Assembly: GCA_019095985.1 (NCBI GenBank)
Contig: CM032661.1
Location: 18,404,991-18,468,990, forward strand
DNA from: Streblospio benedicti
Lineage: Eukaryota > Annelida > Polychaeta > Spionida > Spionidae
Direction of reading: 5' to 3'
Length of the DNA stretch: 64,000 nucleotides
This document shows, piece by piece, positions 37,401 through 50,073 of this stretch. The position numbers and the translations under genes were made by a program. Within the stretch, counting starts at the first letter, position 1. Every line of letters starts with the position of its first letter. The notes below the pieces were generated by a model. It made no database searches, was not told where the DNA came from, and saw nothing but the letters and a program-made list of their open reading frames with translations.

Positions 37401-40242
37401 TACTCAGAGTGACAGTATAATACATTCCTGGTGAACCGGTACATCAATAAATTACAAGTATTACTAGAAAAACACTATCTAACACTAAAACATGTTGTCC
37501 CTTTCAACAAAATAACCCTACAATACTTACCCTACCCGCATTACCCGCTCGCCCTGCCCCTCTTCCCTCTACCTTAGTCCGGCGTGCCGCCGCCGCCCGC
37601 CGCCGCCCCGCACCTGGGTGATTACAGGCCTCAAACCAGGCTCTATGTTTATTTCATTTTCTGCTTGTCATTGCTGAATTCGATTTTGTCTGTCTTCTGT
37701 TGGCGTTGATAGGGAGCAGGTTTGCGCACGCACGCACGCTGCATAGCCAGCCGGAAAATGGGCATTTTTTTATTTGAATTTGTATAAGGGATTAAAGTAG
37801 ATTCAAAGATTTTCAAGCAGTGGAAAACATATATATACGCTGGCTCCTGGCTCACAGTTCACATTTATTCGAATAAGGAACTGTGAACTGTGAACCAGGA
37901 ACCAACATTCTACTGCTTGCTACATTTCAGACATAAATTTCTATATATACCTCTGAAGCAATTTGACATCATTCGACCGACATCGTCGGCTGCTGTCAAG
38001 ATAACTCGTCTAAATGAACCCCATGGAACATAAATATTGTTTTTGCGACATGGAGTGTTTTAATTTCAGTCTTTGTTGCCCCCATATATCTCTAAAATTC
38101 TTTACAAAATAAAATGATGCGCGCATAAAATGCAAATAGCCTATAATTGCTGTGCAATTGTCCTGTTAATCGAAGACACATGTTGTTGCATTGACCGATA
38201 ACGAGCAGGTGCCCGTGAGTCGATAAAGTCCCTAAGACATTTGGCCAGAAGACATTTGCCGTCTGAAAACACCTTACATGAATAAAGCTACTACAAAATG
38301 TGTTGTTTTCACACACAATTACCCGCTTAAACGCTATTTTCTATTTGGCTTGAGATCTAAAAAGTCAAAACAGCCAATGCAAACAGTGGCAGTGAAAACG
38401 TTTAACGAGGTGGCAACAATTTGGTGCCGTGATACCCTGAATTTCACACCTCTTTGTAGTTTGTTCCGCGAATAGAGAAAGGCGTAATAGTCTCACGGAA
38501 AACGGGCCGTCTGCACCTTGCATCTGTTCCGGGCCGAATAAAATGTGAGTGCGATTTGCAGTTGAATTGCTAGAACAATACGCTGGCGACACACTTCAAA
38601 GGTGTGCTAATGTCGGGTTCATTTCAGGGGGTGGCGAGTTCGCTGTACAGATGTTGTGGGGGCTTCAGGGGGATTTTTTGCACAGCCCTGTCTTGTTGTT
38701 ATGGTGTGGTATGGGAGACAATGCTATTTGTTTGTTTTCACTTTTGTTCTATTGGGGATTTTGGTGTGCAGGTTTGGTGGGTTTTATTGCAGTTTTTGAT
38801 GCTTTTTTATTCTTATACATTTTCTCGCTGCTTATACTATACATGCAAGTTATAAAAGAGTGGATTTTCAAGCTAAAATAAACTGCCTAATTAACTTCAC
38901 TTGTCTGTTAAATACAACATGTACAATGGAAAGTAGACCTACTTCGAGGTCACATATTATTATATAGATTTTTAATGCCGACCTAAAGCTTCTAACCGAG
39001 AGTTAATATGTGTATATATTTCAACAAAACAATATAGAATTCACATCCCATTTCAATACCAGCGTCGAAACATTATTCAACCCATTTAATTAAAAATATC
39101 AATCCACTTAATGGATTCACTACTTCAGATCAACCACTTCAGATCTATCAAAATACAGCACAGCATGCAGACACAGAACCGACACAGCAGCGGTGCACGT
39201 CTCTTAATATCATCGCGCGTGGATTGTGAGAGGTCACAGGCCAGCGATTACGGGCGATTAACTCATATTATCGCTCACTGCTTGGAAACACGACCACGAT
39301 TTGCAGGAGGGAGAAGGCTCGCTAGGTGTCCGGTGGACGGGACCTTATTTCCTGGCTGACTACACGCACGTGGCTGGGTGGGAACGCCGCCACAGCGCGC
39401 CTGCTGCCGTCAATCACGTGATCGGCAGGTGTGCTGCTGTTGCGTTTGTCGGCTGCTGTAGTTGTTGATGTGGCCTATGTCCAAGTGATGGCGCCTCTGT
39501 CTATTGACTAGCATGTGTTCTGTGTGTTTTGTTCCTTTTAATGTTGTTGATATTTTTAGTTTTAACAAAGGTAGGTATGCTGCCATTGTCTTTGACAGCT
39601 GCAGTACGTGGTCCTGCCCTAAGCATTAGACTTACTTCTGTGTCGTGATTATCTAGCTGACGATGAACTACAAACTAGGATCCTACATATCATGTAGCGC
39701 ATTATTCCACCAAAAACCAGATCATAATCGATAATATACATGGGTCCCAAACACATGACAATGATGCGCGCTGCTACAATGTACTTGTTACGGTGTGTTC
39801 GTCATCAGCTCTGCGTACCTGACCACAGTAACACACACACACCGGCGTGCAACTGTCGCGCTCATTGCCACAGGTGGCACAACAGTCGCTTCAGGCGAAC
39901 CATCCTTCGCCGTCGCCGACACGAACACCTCTCAAACTGACACATCACTATACAAAGTATACATCACCAAACATTTTCATATGCGCGAGTTCTATAATGA
40001 TTTCGTGACTTCTAACCAGTAGAATCCCCTGTTTAAGATCACCTGCACTCTCCACGAGAGGCCCATTTTTCTTTAAAACAGTGTTTCTTCTGTATCCGTC
40101 TTTAAAGAGTGGTTCTTCAGTACTAGTATCATTCGATTCGTAGTCATTTTGACAAAGCAAGATTCATAACAAAAATAATGTTCATTACATTTTACAGCAT
40201 TCCATCAAAGTAAATTATCAAAATAATCATATAAAATATTAT
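34421..40242. other. Non-coding spacer
   Basis: AT-rich. It holds a 22-bp inverted repeat at 37842-37903 and a CCGCCGCCGCC-rich patch at 37560-37620. A CG-rich patch lies at 39190-39440. No exon of a recognisable family was found on either strand. Confidence 0.55.
37842..37903. repeat. Near-perfect hairpin
   Basis: The left arm GGCTCCTGGCTCACAGTTC plus ACA pairs with the right arm at 37882-37903 at 20 of 22 positions, around an 18-nt loop. It looks like a small fold-back insertion. No target duplication was resolved. Confidence 0.8.
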
Positions 40243-40408
40243 TCACGCAAAAAAGGTTGACCTCTCTTACAGAGTGGATCACCTGTATATAAAAATGGGG
40301 GTGCTGCCCCAAGCCTTTTATACGTGCTATTGGAAACCTTAAAATGAAAATACCACCTCTCCGATTGGGGCTAGTCCCCCAAGTGGTCTTGATAGAGAGG
40401 TTTTATTC
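40243..40408. mobile_element. MITE, pogo-like, copy D (decayed)
   Basis: GACCTCTCTTACAGAGTGG near the left end pairs with TGGTCTTGATAGAGAGGTTT near the right end. TA follows at 40409-40410. The left terminus has lost the CAGT start. The interior has a small GGGGTGCTGCCCC hairpin. It is the same family as copies A-C. Confidence 0.5.
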
Positions 40409-43400
40409 TAATTAGTAGTTTGGGTCTTATGTATATAGATCTATGTCTAATTCACGTGGTTTTGAAGCTATTGTACATGTCATGTATATTATACACTTGT
40501 GGCGATATTATTGCATTGCTGGACCAGGCCCAACACGTCTTTCTTAGCACTCGTTAATAAGACAATAAAAATATTCGCATAGTAGACGCATACTAAATTA
40601 CATCTAAATTAGATCCGCCTATATCGACCACATATACCACATGGCCATTAAGAAAAATATTCCTGCTCCCACGCATGTCTAGTTTAATGGTTAGATGATA
40701 ATACGAAATGAATTACCTCACTTTGAAAGTTTCCCAGCCTTTGAACAATAACTGACCACACTTCCCACAATTGAACTTAAATAAAAACCATAACACATCT
40801 AAAAGCAGTAGCACTCATCATCTTGAGATCAATATCCGATCACTTTGATTGCTAATAGCCCGCTCACCGCCTTGTTACACCTAATACTCGACCTTCAACT
40901 GACCCATCGCTTGACCATCCCAAAGCTCGCCTTTCAAGCGTGCCCACCAACAAAGTGTCGTCTTTCAGCCTCTCTGGCTCAGTTGAGTCTCGTCTTTCAA
41001 GCTGGGGTCATGTACAACATGAGGATCATGGCCTTTGACAGCAGCTGGCCACTTCAGTGAGTAGTGGTCACTGGGAAAACTGGCCATTGCTGATCCGTGT
41101 ACAGCAGGGGTTCGGGAACTTACTTGTTTGCAAGTTGGTAGGCCTTTTGACAATGAAATAACTCGTTTAGTGGATCCAGTGCATTTCAGATCATTGCATC
41201 CAATGTGTTGAGCTTTTAATTGTATTTGCTATCTAATTCATACTACGGGCACTGTGTATGGTGAACTCTTCACGTCGCACTGTAGCAATTTTGTGATGTT
41301 TGACCATGGAGTGACCTCATTGACCCCACGGATGATCTGGTCAGCCCTTTTAGTGACCAGTGGTGGAGGGCGCTTATACAGCTGTTGACCATAGGGCTGT
41401 GTCACTTATGTGATTTATGAATTTTTAATATATATTCATTCTCCAATCAAAATATTATAATGTGCTTAAGTATTGAATTTAGAGAATTCTTTCTCCAAGT
41501 CTATAGGGCTATATCACATAGCTTCTGCCGGAACTCGAATTCTGGCCCCACTGTTGCACAAATTCAACAAGCATATTTTCGGTAAAACGAAACAATTGCA
41601 AGTTGTTGGTGCTCAACATTGACAACTCAATAAACTGTATGTCGTATGTCCGTTTTCTGCAGTGCATGCCAATAATTACCACCCTGAATATCAAGGGCTC
41701 AAATATATATGCTCAAAACTTGCTTTTGAGTTCCTGCAGACCAGGAACCGATATTACATAGAGTGATAATTACTTAATTAATTATGGTGTGTGTATTGTA
41801 TAGGTGCAGTGCATAATGACAACGATTTACACCAGGTGTCATTTTTCAGAATATCTGGTATTGGAAAAAGAGATCCTCCCAATCATATACACAGAAGAGA
41901 ATTGTTTTATATCAAACGAGGTTTACTCTTGCACCAACACTGTGCCTCTTCGGAGAATGAAATCCATGACATTTTTACCACGTGTCTTTTTTCTTCTTCT
42001 TCTTTTATTCCTTGCTTTAGTTTGCTGTTGGTGTTGTTTTCATTGGTGTTAATGATTTAATAAATCATACGGGAGAGACTATATTTGTATTTGAGACCGT
42101 CTGCTGTATGAATTAATCGGCATTATGAGCTGGCCATTGTTCCCACGAACGTTACGCAACTAATTCCACAGGACTACTCCTCACATGTCATTCCATCACT
42201 GCAGGCAGCATCAATTACCTCCCCAGCGGAGATGGCTACTGACACTGGGGCATCCAATAAAACTCAATCCCACGCTCGCCGCCCCTCCGCTCACTCGCGG
42301 ACAGCTTCCCCTCCTCCCCTCTCCTCCTCCTACGAGCCTCCGGACAGCCTTCACAGACACTCCCGACACCCGAGACACCCTTTGAGGTCGGCCTGGATTA
42401 ATCTCAGGCATCCGCAGCATTCGCCTGATGGATTAGCGCCATTTGAGCCGGCTTTTAGTCTTATAGCCGCCACGTGGCTCAATCAGATGCTACATGTGCC
42501 ATTTCCCTTCCCTGATGATATACGCATGCGCATCACCAGAATTCCGCCCAGCCCAGCCGACTTTAAAGCGAGGCTTCTTCAAAGCGCTGACCTGGTCATT
42601 GGCGAGCCGCGAGCTACTCAATGGTGGTGTTTAGGATGTGCTCAGCACCTGTGATCACAAACATTATTACCGAGCAGCATTTTTCTGCTCTCTTTGATAA
42701 CGGCATTCCCGGGTAATTAGTGGTATTTGCAATGTTCCGTTGAGTGGTTAAACAGAAGCGAAACTATTTGCTCACTTTGATTGAAGGTGCTACTTGTCAT
42801 CTGCCAATAACTATCCACCCCGATTTCTTTTTTGCTAATTGACACCGCTGATAAAATAATGTAAGCTATTTGCAATTGCCTATGTAGACTTTGCTGCCTC
42901 AATGATGAGGTCACCTGACGGACGGCCTGGATGATAGGACCTTGAACCACTTAGCAGCTCATCAGTTTATTAGCAGATCCCACCGGACTATTATCTCGTA
43001 TCACACCTACAACTTATCTAAATCGCAAGCAGAATTGTTTACGTATCGCACAGCCGAGACCGATTGTAACCGCATGCTGTGTACTGATAGCGTCCGGTTT
43101 ACGTGTCAAGGGGGGTCCCGGGAGCTCCCGGCCGAAGATTGACATTACATCCAAAATATCCAAATATTTACGACATGCCACAAACCTGCACTCGATACAA
43201 GCGAGATGGTGCTGGGCAGGCGGATCATTGATACGTCAGTGCCGTCATTCGGTTTGTTTGTCTGCGCCGACCGGTTTATTTTCATGTGAACGACAACGAG
43301 TGTCAGATAGTTAAATTCGGACCAGAAGCCACTAGGTGAGTGACGTTGTTTTTGACTCCCCCGAGGATTTACTTCAGTCTCGCAGACAAAATCACCTGCC

Positions 43401-45036
43401 ATTATTCCTATAGATTGAAACTGCTTGTGTTGCGTCGATCAAGCCTGAAGAGAGCTAAAGGTCGACATTTTATGTACACTATACTTCCGAGAACATCTAC
43501 ACAGCTTGGCAAAGCTGTCCATAGATCCCAGAACTGAAAGAGCTATGTCAGGAATCGTGGTTGGCATTTTGGTTCAAACTGTTGTTTCGCTGTTCGTTAC
43601 AGTGGAATAATTGGTATTGCCGTGTGTATGGTTTGTTTACACTTTGATAATCAAGTTGTAGATTATCCAGGAAGGAAAAGAAATTATGTGATTGTCAATT
43701 GACACAACACTTTGCAATATCAGTTGTTACTAGATTATCAAATTGTTGGCCACCCTTGAGCACAGTATCTCCCCTGACCGCAAAAGCATCAAAACCAGTA
43801 ATTCTCATGGCGACACCATATCTGATGACAGGTGTTCACGTTAAAAAACGACCCTTTCGCCATTTCCATCCTCGCACAGACATACAAAACTTCCAAAACC
43901 AGCCTGCCACCCCAAACGTAGGTCCCTGTCATGTTTAAACGCTTACAAAAGCCAGAAGGGCACGTTTTACCTCTAATCTAAAGTATGATGAGGCGACACG
44001 GCGCCTCCTTCGTTCAGACAGTCCGAGACGGCCACCCGTCCCATCCCGTCCACATGATCCCTGTTTAATTGTGGGCCTCTGATCAGTGGAGCCGCGAGCG
44101 CCAGATGGTCGCATCTCCCATCATCCCGTGTCGTCTGGAAAACGTTCGAATGGCGGCTCACTTTGAAGCGCGTCCGCCATGATGGATTCCAACAGGCGTC
44201 ACGGTAGCTTCTTGACCAAGTTTCACCGCCCTAATGAGCGTCTTCAATTAATACCTAGCTCTGGTGATGCGTGCAACAATTAGATCTATCCAGTTGCCGC
44301 CACTGGAGGTGATTATCTTTATGGCGTACACACTGTAGTCGATTTAATTAAGCTGGACGGAAATAGATTAATAGTGGATCTTTTTTCGCGTTCAAGCGAT
44401 CGTCTGCTAAGTCTTATTCAAGGTGGGCGATAATTAAATGTGACGTGAGTACGGCGTCGATTGCAGCTCCCCGCAAGTACAGTTTGTGTAACCTTTGAGG
44501 ATCGTAATTAAGCTGACACTGAGCGCTCTGGGAAGCATTCTGTGAACATAAATTGATGAGTTTATTTGTTTGTTTGATTCCAGGTATGCCGCGAGGTGGA
44601 TTGGACCACTCTACTGTGCAGGTCCATAATAGAAACTGAAGTGTGATACAGCCCAATTTTTTTTGCATATGGCGAATGTTATTTTGTGTTCAACATTTAT
44701 AGATTACGTTTTCTTTCTCCAAAAATCGATCAAACGTGCAGAGAATAATAACAAAGCAACATCGCATACTATAGTAAACGCCACCACCCACTATATAACC
44801 TGCAGGCGCATACGTTCTCGACAAATTTCCTACTCAATATATATCGCACACATTTCTTCCCACTCTCATCTTCAAACAAAAGATAAAAAGACTCGACCCA
44901 ACAACAAAAAAGCAGGAAAACACCACTGTTACCTTCTCTGTTCTCCCGCTTTCATTAACCCCGGCGACCCCCGTAGCGACGTCCCTTCTTCCTGCTGCCG
45001 CCTCCCGCAGCTGGCCGTCGTACGTCTTGTGTGTGC

Positions 45037-45060
45037 CAGGTGTACGCCAATAGCCAGGTG
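45037..45060. promoter_or_regulatory. Duplicated Snail E-box CCAGGTGTAC
   Basis: The 10-mer CCAGGTGTAC occurs twice, with CAGGTG at 45037 and 45055, 18 bp apart (just under two helical turns) in the same orientation. Confidence 0.45.
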
Positions 45061-45383
45061 TACACATTAGCGTCATTAGCGGATGATTGTGCACGCTTCG
45101 GTGTATGTGTGTGGATGAGTGGATGCCTCCATGATTGTCACTTAATATTATGGCCGTGTAATGTGTTTTACTTAACTCTCCAATTATTTTTTGTGAATTG
45201 CAGAACTTATGTTATGAATACGTCTTTAAGTTAGCACCAGTAAGAGTACAACCACAGATTAGTTAAACTCTAAACATGTCTTTTGGATATGATAAGAAAG
45301 GGTTTATTTTCTTTCTTTCTTTTTTCAATATTGTACTAATACGCTGGTAGGTATATACACAATTTCACGTCGAATCTTTTTCT

Positions 45384-45442
45384 TTCTTTATTCTTTTTAT
45401 TTTTTATTTTATTTTTTATTTTATTTTTTTGGGGGGGGGGTC
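45384..45442. repeat. TTTTA-rich tract ending in a G run
   Basis: Imperfect TTTTATTTTT units end in about ten G residues. It is simple sequence. Confidence 0.85.
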
Positions 45443-46065
45443 GGGGGTAAATCAAAATATATTTGTAAACCAAAATATACAGTAGTACGTCTTCTTTTGA
45501 AACGTTCACAAACACATGTCATATCAATGGACACCATTTGCTTTTTCTTACTACAGTGGGTATCCCAACCAACAGCCATCATAGTCCCACATGCAATGAT
45601 ATTTAACTGTAAATGACAATAAACAAGACAAATACACGAACTTAACATATTCTAATGGACTGTTGAATTTTCACTACAAGAAACTCATGTTTGCTATGTG
45701 TATCATTTTCATCCATTCGTGGGTGAACCCCCCTCCCTTGAACACAACGGAATTGAATCGCTTGCTGTTTGACATCACCATCAATTCAAATATACAAGAG
45801 ACCTTATGAATACCTGTCAGCTCGGCAGGACAAAAAGTGGAGCAGACGACAGCTCTCCATTCTTTCATCTGTCAACAACTGTACGTCGGAAGTATCCGAT
45901 GACCAACGAAGCCACAACCACGTGGGACATGGGGTCGACCGCGGCACGATGAAAGTGTGCCCCAGGCTGGGAGCCGCCTGTGTGCGGCTCTCGGCAGGTG
46001 CGGGGGGTGAGGGGGCACGGCGGAAGATGGGCATGGTTTGGGTGCTCTTCTGGTTTATTGTTTGT

Positions 46066-46140
46066 GTATGCATACGTGTGCGTGCGTGCGTGCGTGCGTG
46101 TGTATGTGTGTGTCTGTATGCGAATGCGCGGGTGCGTGCT
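46066..46140. repeat. GTGC/GT microsatellite
   Basis: A degenerate GT-rich run with GTGCGTGC units and scattered GTAT interruptions. Confidence 0.85.
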
Positions 46141-48080
46141 TTCAAATACATATATGTATACGTTATAATTACGAAGGTTATAATATACTATGAGAAAGTG
46201 TGACGTTTAAACCTTTGATTTTAGAGACAAGTTTGACAAAATCTTGTAGATTTCTTTTTGTATCTTTACGCAGTTGATTATGACATTTAGACTTACCCGT
46301 ATACAACGCATGTGGGTTGACTTATTATTGTATTGTTGAAAGCAATGGAAACGAATTGTTTCTGACATATTTTCTATTTTTGTTCCACGTACTTCCCTGA
46401 AAAACCAATGCTTCAGCCATTGACTTACCAATTTGCAACAAACAATAGCCTCCACAACATATAACATGAAATAGAGATCAGCATTCTCAGCATTTTCAAG
46501 AGTTACAGAACACTTGCAAGTGAAACAGATAGCAGGTTTGCAAGTCCTCGCCGTTTCACGTAACGTGTTTACAACTTGTTCTGTTGAGAACGCCTGGTAT
46601 TGGCGCAGGAATCCACCTTCTGGAAAAACAATACCGCCAACATAGTCGAGTATGATCCACTTGTAAGTTGTACCCGGTCAGCGTTTTAGCCTTCAGTTCA
46701 TGATTGAGCTAGTAAATGAATATGTCTAAAAAAAACTTTAGTTTCAAACAGCATCATGACTAATACGTAATCGATTAATAGACCTCGTACAAATCCGAAC
46801 TTCCACAGCATTTGATCACACTGTTTCGCCCAATTCCAAATATATACCCAAATCATGGTTTAATGCCAAAGAGCTATAAATTCCCATAACTACTTCCCAA
46901 GATCTATTCTGTGCATAAAAACAGCAACTAATGGCCGACAATTCGCGGGATCCGTGGTTTAGACAAGCGCCGTCAGAGAGATTAACGAGCGTGTATACCT
47001 GCTGCTCCAGAATCCACCTCCCGCCTATCCATCTCTCCGGCGCTCACTTGCCGCGACCCTCAGCTATATTTACACCCGCGTAATTGCGGCTCGGCCGTGG
47101 GAATGACTCGAGCCACGTCAGCAATGCCGGATATCCGCCCGCGCGCACCTGTCTGCGCAACAAAGTCTTTCGTCTGGACCGACAGAAATGTCGCTGTCGG
47201 CGGCCGAACGTAACATCTGACGAATACGTATGGCTCATTCGGCGAACAGTTGCTTGGTCGATTTGTCGTGGACGCTGGTTTTATGTTTCCTGTGTTGCGC
47301 AGTCGAGGCAAGTCGTGTATATGTTAACGGGTTATACGAAGTCACACGGTGTTTTTTATGATCTATACGTTTGTGCACGGCGTTCGTTTTTGTTTTGGTC
47401 TAAATATACAATATATGTATGCGTTTTTATTTGTCTGTTGATGTGTCCTTCAAAATTTCGTCTATCTATCATATGGGGCATATTTTGTGCCAACGAACGT
47501 TCTGTAGCCTATTTTAACAAATTTTGTTTTTACAAGGAGACGTTAATTGACTTGCATATACGTAGATATAATACATGTGTAAAGAAAAAAAAATAGAAAA
47601 CGTTTATGGCACATTGGGAAAATACTCTTTTCAACGTAATTCCGAAGATGCCTGGAAGCCCCAAGTACAACTATCATGATCTCACATTGGATTACCTTGA
47701 TAATCTGGTGCGGCTGCCGGCCAATAGTAGGTGGCGGCCGGGATAATCCACCACTTGCCCGTACGCCACCTGGCGGGCGCACAGCGTGCACTCAGCAGCT
47801 CGGGGTGGACACTATGTTTACACCACAGTACGTATACTTCAAGTTTTAGTGATAGTGGTTGAGTGTGACCATGGAGTTGGTGCATGTTGGTGTGATCAAG
47901 ATATGGTCACTTCAAAATTGACCAGATGTACATGGTAATTTGGGGTGTTGATACATTACGCTGCAGTATTACATGTCGTTTGCTTATATATGTGTTGTGC
48001 TGCAAGATGCAAGTATAGGATGCACTGAGACTATAATTGCATGGAAGAAGAAGAAAAATGCTAATGATAATTTCATTATG

Positions 48081-48086
48081 TTTATT
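48081..48086 (-). terminator. Candidate polyadenylation signal of the USP gene
   Basis: AATAAA on the minus strand about 400 bp downstream of the USP stop codon. Confidence 0.5.
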
Positions 48087-48489
48087 GAAATGACATGATT
48101 GACATTCATCTTTCCATCTTCTTAAAATTATGTGAACACAGCTTCAGTATATAAATCCAATACACATGTACTATAAATCATGCAACTTCTCACCAGAGAA
48201 CAATAAATCATAGTAAAAAAGAGGGAGGGGAAAAATCACATCTGATTGACATACTACGGAAATGCATAATTCCATTACAAATTTACAACTTCTCACCACC
48301 GAAAAAGCACATTCACTGTTCATATAGCTAGATAGATGAATGAAAAAGCATTCAACTTTCATCCATTAACCTACACATAGAATTTAGACAAACGCATATA
48401 CAAAAATTATACCTTTAAAACTCCTCACAAGAGACAAAAAGTTCATATTTTAAAGAAGAAGAAAGAAGCCCTCAAATCTGGATGCAAAT

Positions 48490-48639
48490 CTAGATGTTGG
48501 TGGAGTGAGAGGACTCGCCGCCGTCGGGGCTCTCGGCGCTCTCGGCGGCGAGCAGGGCCTCCTCACGGGCCTCGCACAGTTCCCGGTTCGTGGAGATGAC
48601 GACCGGGCAGGGTGCGTGGTGCAGCACGTAGTCACTCAC
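48490..48639 (-). CDS. Universal stress protein, exon 3 (C terminus)
   Basis: The acceptor CTGTGCAG ends at 48640; the exon opens VSDYVLHHAPCPVVI, the conserved last strand of the USP fold. It gives residues 140-188 and ends at TAG (48492-48490). After the fold there is a roughly 30-residue acidic, Glu/Ala/Ser-rich tail (AREEALLAAESAESPDGG). This tail goes beyond the usual USP end and is likely disordered. The join to exon 2 is phase 0 and recreates the family string LGSVSDYV. Confidence 0.92.
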   Translation of the reverse strand: MSDYVLHHAPCPVVISTNRELCEAREEALLAAESAESPDGGESSHSTNI

Positions 48640-49335
48640 CTGCACAGATGGAGCATTGGAGTTAACATTTTGCATGCAACTTTCGGAACAATTATAGAAT
48701 TCACTACCAAATATATTTAATATTATAGTTGTATTGTTAATATTCATTAATTTGCTAATCAACATTAGCGTTAACATTAATCATGATTATTTTTGAATAT
48801 ATTTTGCAGAATATTTCAACGTATCAGGGGCTCTGCCCCCTGAAACCACCACACATACAACAGGACTACTTTTTGGTAGTGAATTCTATAATCTAGCCAG
48901 CTTTCTTTTGCATTGGTTGTTTGGAGCATTTCCGTTTGTTGTTTTCATCTATTTTCCTCAAGCATGATGTCATAATGAATTGACGTGGGCAGATGGAACA
49001 TTGGAGACGACATTGACTTGACGTTGTAAGTCGGAGGACATAATTGTTTAACATGTTACATTGCCAAATTTATAAAATGCAACTTTGTGTACACGCTATT
49101 GTATTCCATGAAATTTTGTTCAGAGCTTTTATTTGTCGTGTGGCAAATCCATAACTGTACAGAAAAGGGATTGTGGGTGTGCAAGCAGACTGGGGTTCTT
49201 CAATATACACACAAAACGTGTGCACCCCACGACCACCACCTACGTAACTGATACCAGGAATAAGATGTCTTATCTTCTACCTGCTGATACGTAACTAGGT
49301 CAAAATGATGAATAAATACCACCTAATCGCAGGAC

Positions 49336-49343
49336 CCCCCCCC

Positions 49344-49373
<30 letters not shown>
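49336..49373. repeat. C-run plus CA microsatellite in USP intron 2
   Basis: A run of C is followed by about 14 CA units. It belongs to the intron and shows no coding signal. Confidence 0.9.
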
Positions 49374-49376
<3 letters not shown>

Positions 49377-49447
49377 GCTCGTCCTGAATCTGCCCCCAAA
49401 TCATCGTCCCCATTGCAGCCCTTGATATAATCAGGATAAGCACGCAC

Positions 49448-49621
49448 CGATCCGAGCACGGTGCGCCTCACGGTGCCGCAGCCGCGCGAGCCCATCACCA
49501 CGAGGCAGGCGCCGTTCAGCGTGGCCTCCGTCACGATCAGCTCGCCCGCGTTCTTGCCGTACGACACCTTCACGTCGCCAGTCAGCCGGTGCACAGACAT
49601 CTTCTTGGCGAATTTGCGCTC
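49448..49621 (-). CDS. Universal stress protein, exon 2 (ATP-binding motif)
   Basis: Bounded by acceptor GGTACTGCAG and donor TCG|GTGCGT, this 174-nt exon encodes residues 82-139. It includes GELIVTEATLNGACLVVMG and then GSRGCGTVRRTVLGS (125-139). That matches the G-x2-G-x9-G-S/T nucleotide-binding signature of MJ0577-type, ATP-binding USPs. Intron 2 (808 bp) contains a C-run/CA microsatellite at about 49336-49373. Confidence 0.93.
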
Positions 49622-49830
49622 CTGCAGTACCCGCATGGCAGAAAAAATAAATAGGCCTACTAATGCAAAACACAAGTAATGTGATTATCAATAATCTATT
49701 TCTTAAGTCGCATGAAAATTGCCGCCTGTGTCCCCTTACAGAACTACAGACGTGTAGCGCTTGCACAATGATATAACATTATACTAATATAGTACATTGT
49801 TGGGCTACGAAATTCCAGCTGGTTTCCTAC

Positions 49831-50073
49831 CAGCTGCTCGACCTTCTTGGCCTCCTCCTGCAGGATGCGGTCCCACGCGTTGTTCAGGTCAGACATCATG
49901 GCCATGGGGATGGGACCCATGTACTGCTTGGGGATGGTCGGCGGCTCCGAGGCGTGGATCACCAACAGCCGGTTCTCCTTCTTGTGGATGTGGTGGACGT
50001 AGAAGTTAAACGCATGCTCCGCCGTGGAACTCTCGTCCACAGCAATGAGCACCAGTTTGCTCGTGTCAGCCAT
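49831..50073 (-). CDS. Universal stress protein, exon 1 (N terminus)
   Basis: The start MADTSKLVLIAVDESSTAEHA carries the first beta strand and the conserved Asp (D13) of USPs. It is followed by the FYVHHIHKKENRLLVIHASE strand and the region that closes the nucleotide pocket. Eighty-one codons end at donor CTG|GTAGGA (phase 0; intron 1 is 208 bp). The full protein is 188 aa, a single USP domain of normal size plus a short tail. Metazoan USPs are small cytosolic stress-linked nucleotide-binding proteins whose roles are poorly defined. The gene is head-to-head with Snail gene 3, 2.3 kb apart. Confidence 0.94.

Larger units (their letters stand above)
40411..48080. other. Non-coding spacer
   Basis: No convincing exon. 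CG-rich patches lie at 42180-42640, 43940-44180, 44930-45060 and 47030-47290. Their open frames (42232-42654, 47084-47596) have no family features. The 44170-44560 stretch has homeodomain cores such as TTTAATTAAGCT and GATTAATAG. Confidence 0.55.

Noticed and set aside
42232-42654. 140-codon open frame
   Set aside because: A Pro/Ser/His/Arg-rich chance frame in a CG-rich patch, overlapped by an equally open antisense frame.
44584-44640. MPRGG start considered as a SNAG exon
   Set aside because: The sequence continues GLDHSTV rather than FLV, so it is not a SNAG motif.
46851-46890. ATG followed by CCAAAGAGC (MPKS), considered as a SNAG start for Snail gene 3
   Set aside because: The next residues are YKFP then a stop; the FLV core is absent.
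47084-47596. 170-codon plus-strand open frame
   Set aside because: It starts in a CG-rich patch and continues into AT-rich DNA. It has no domain, no splice context and a hydrophobic Cys/Tyr-rich composition typical of chance frames.
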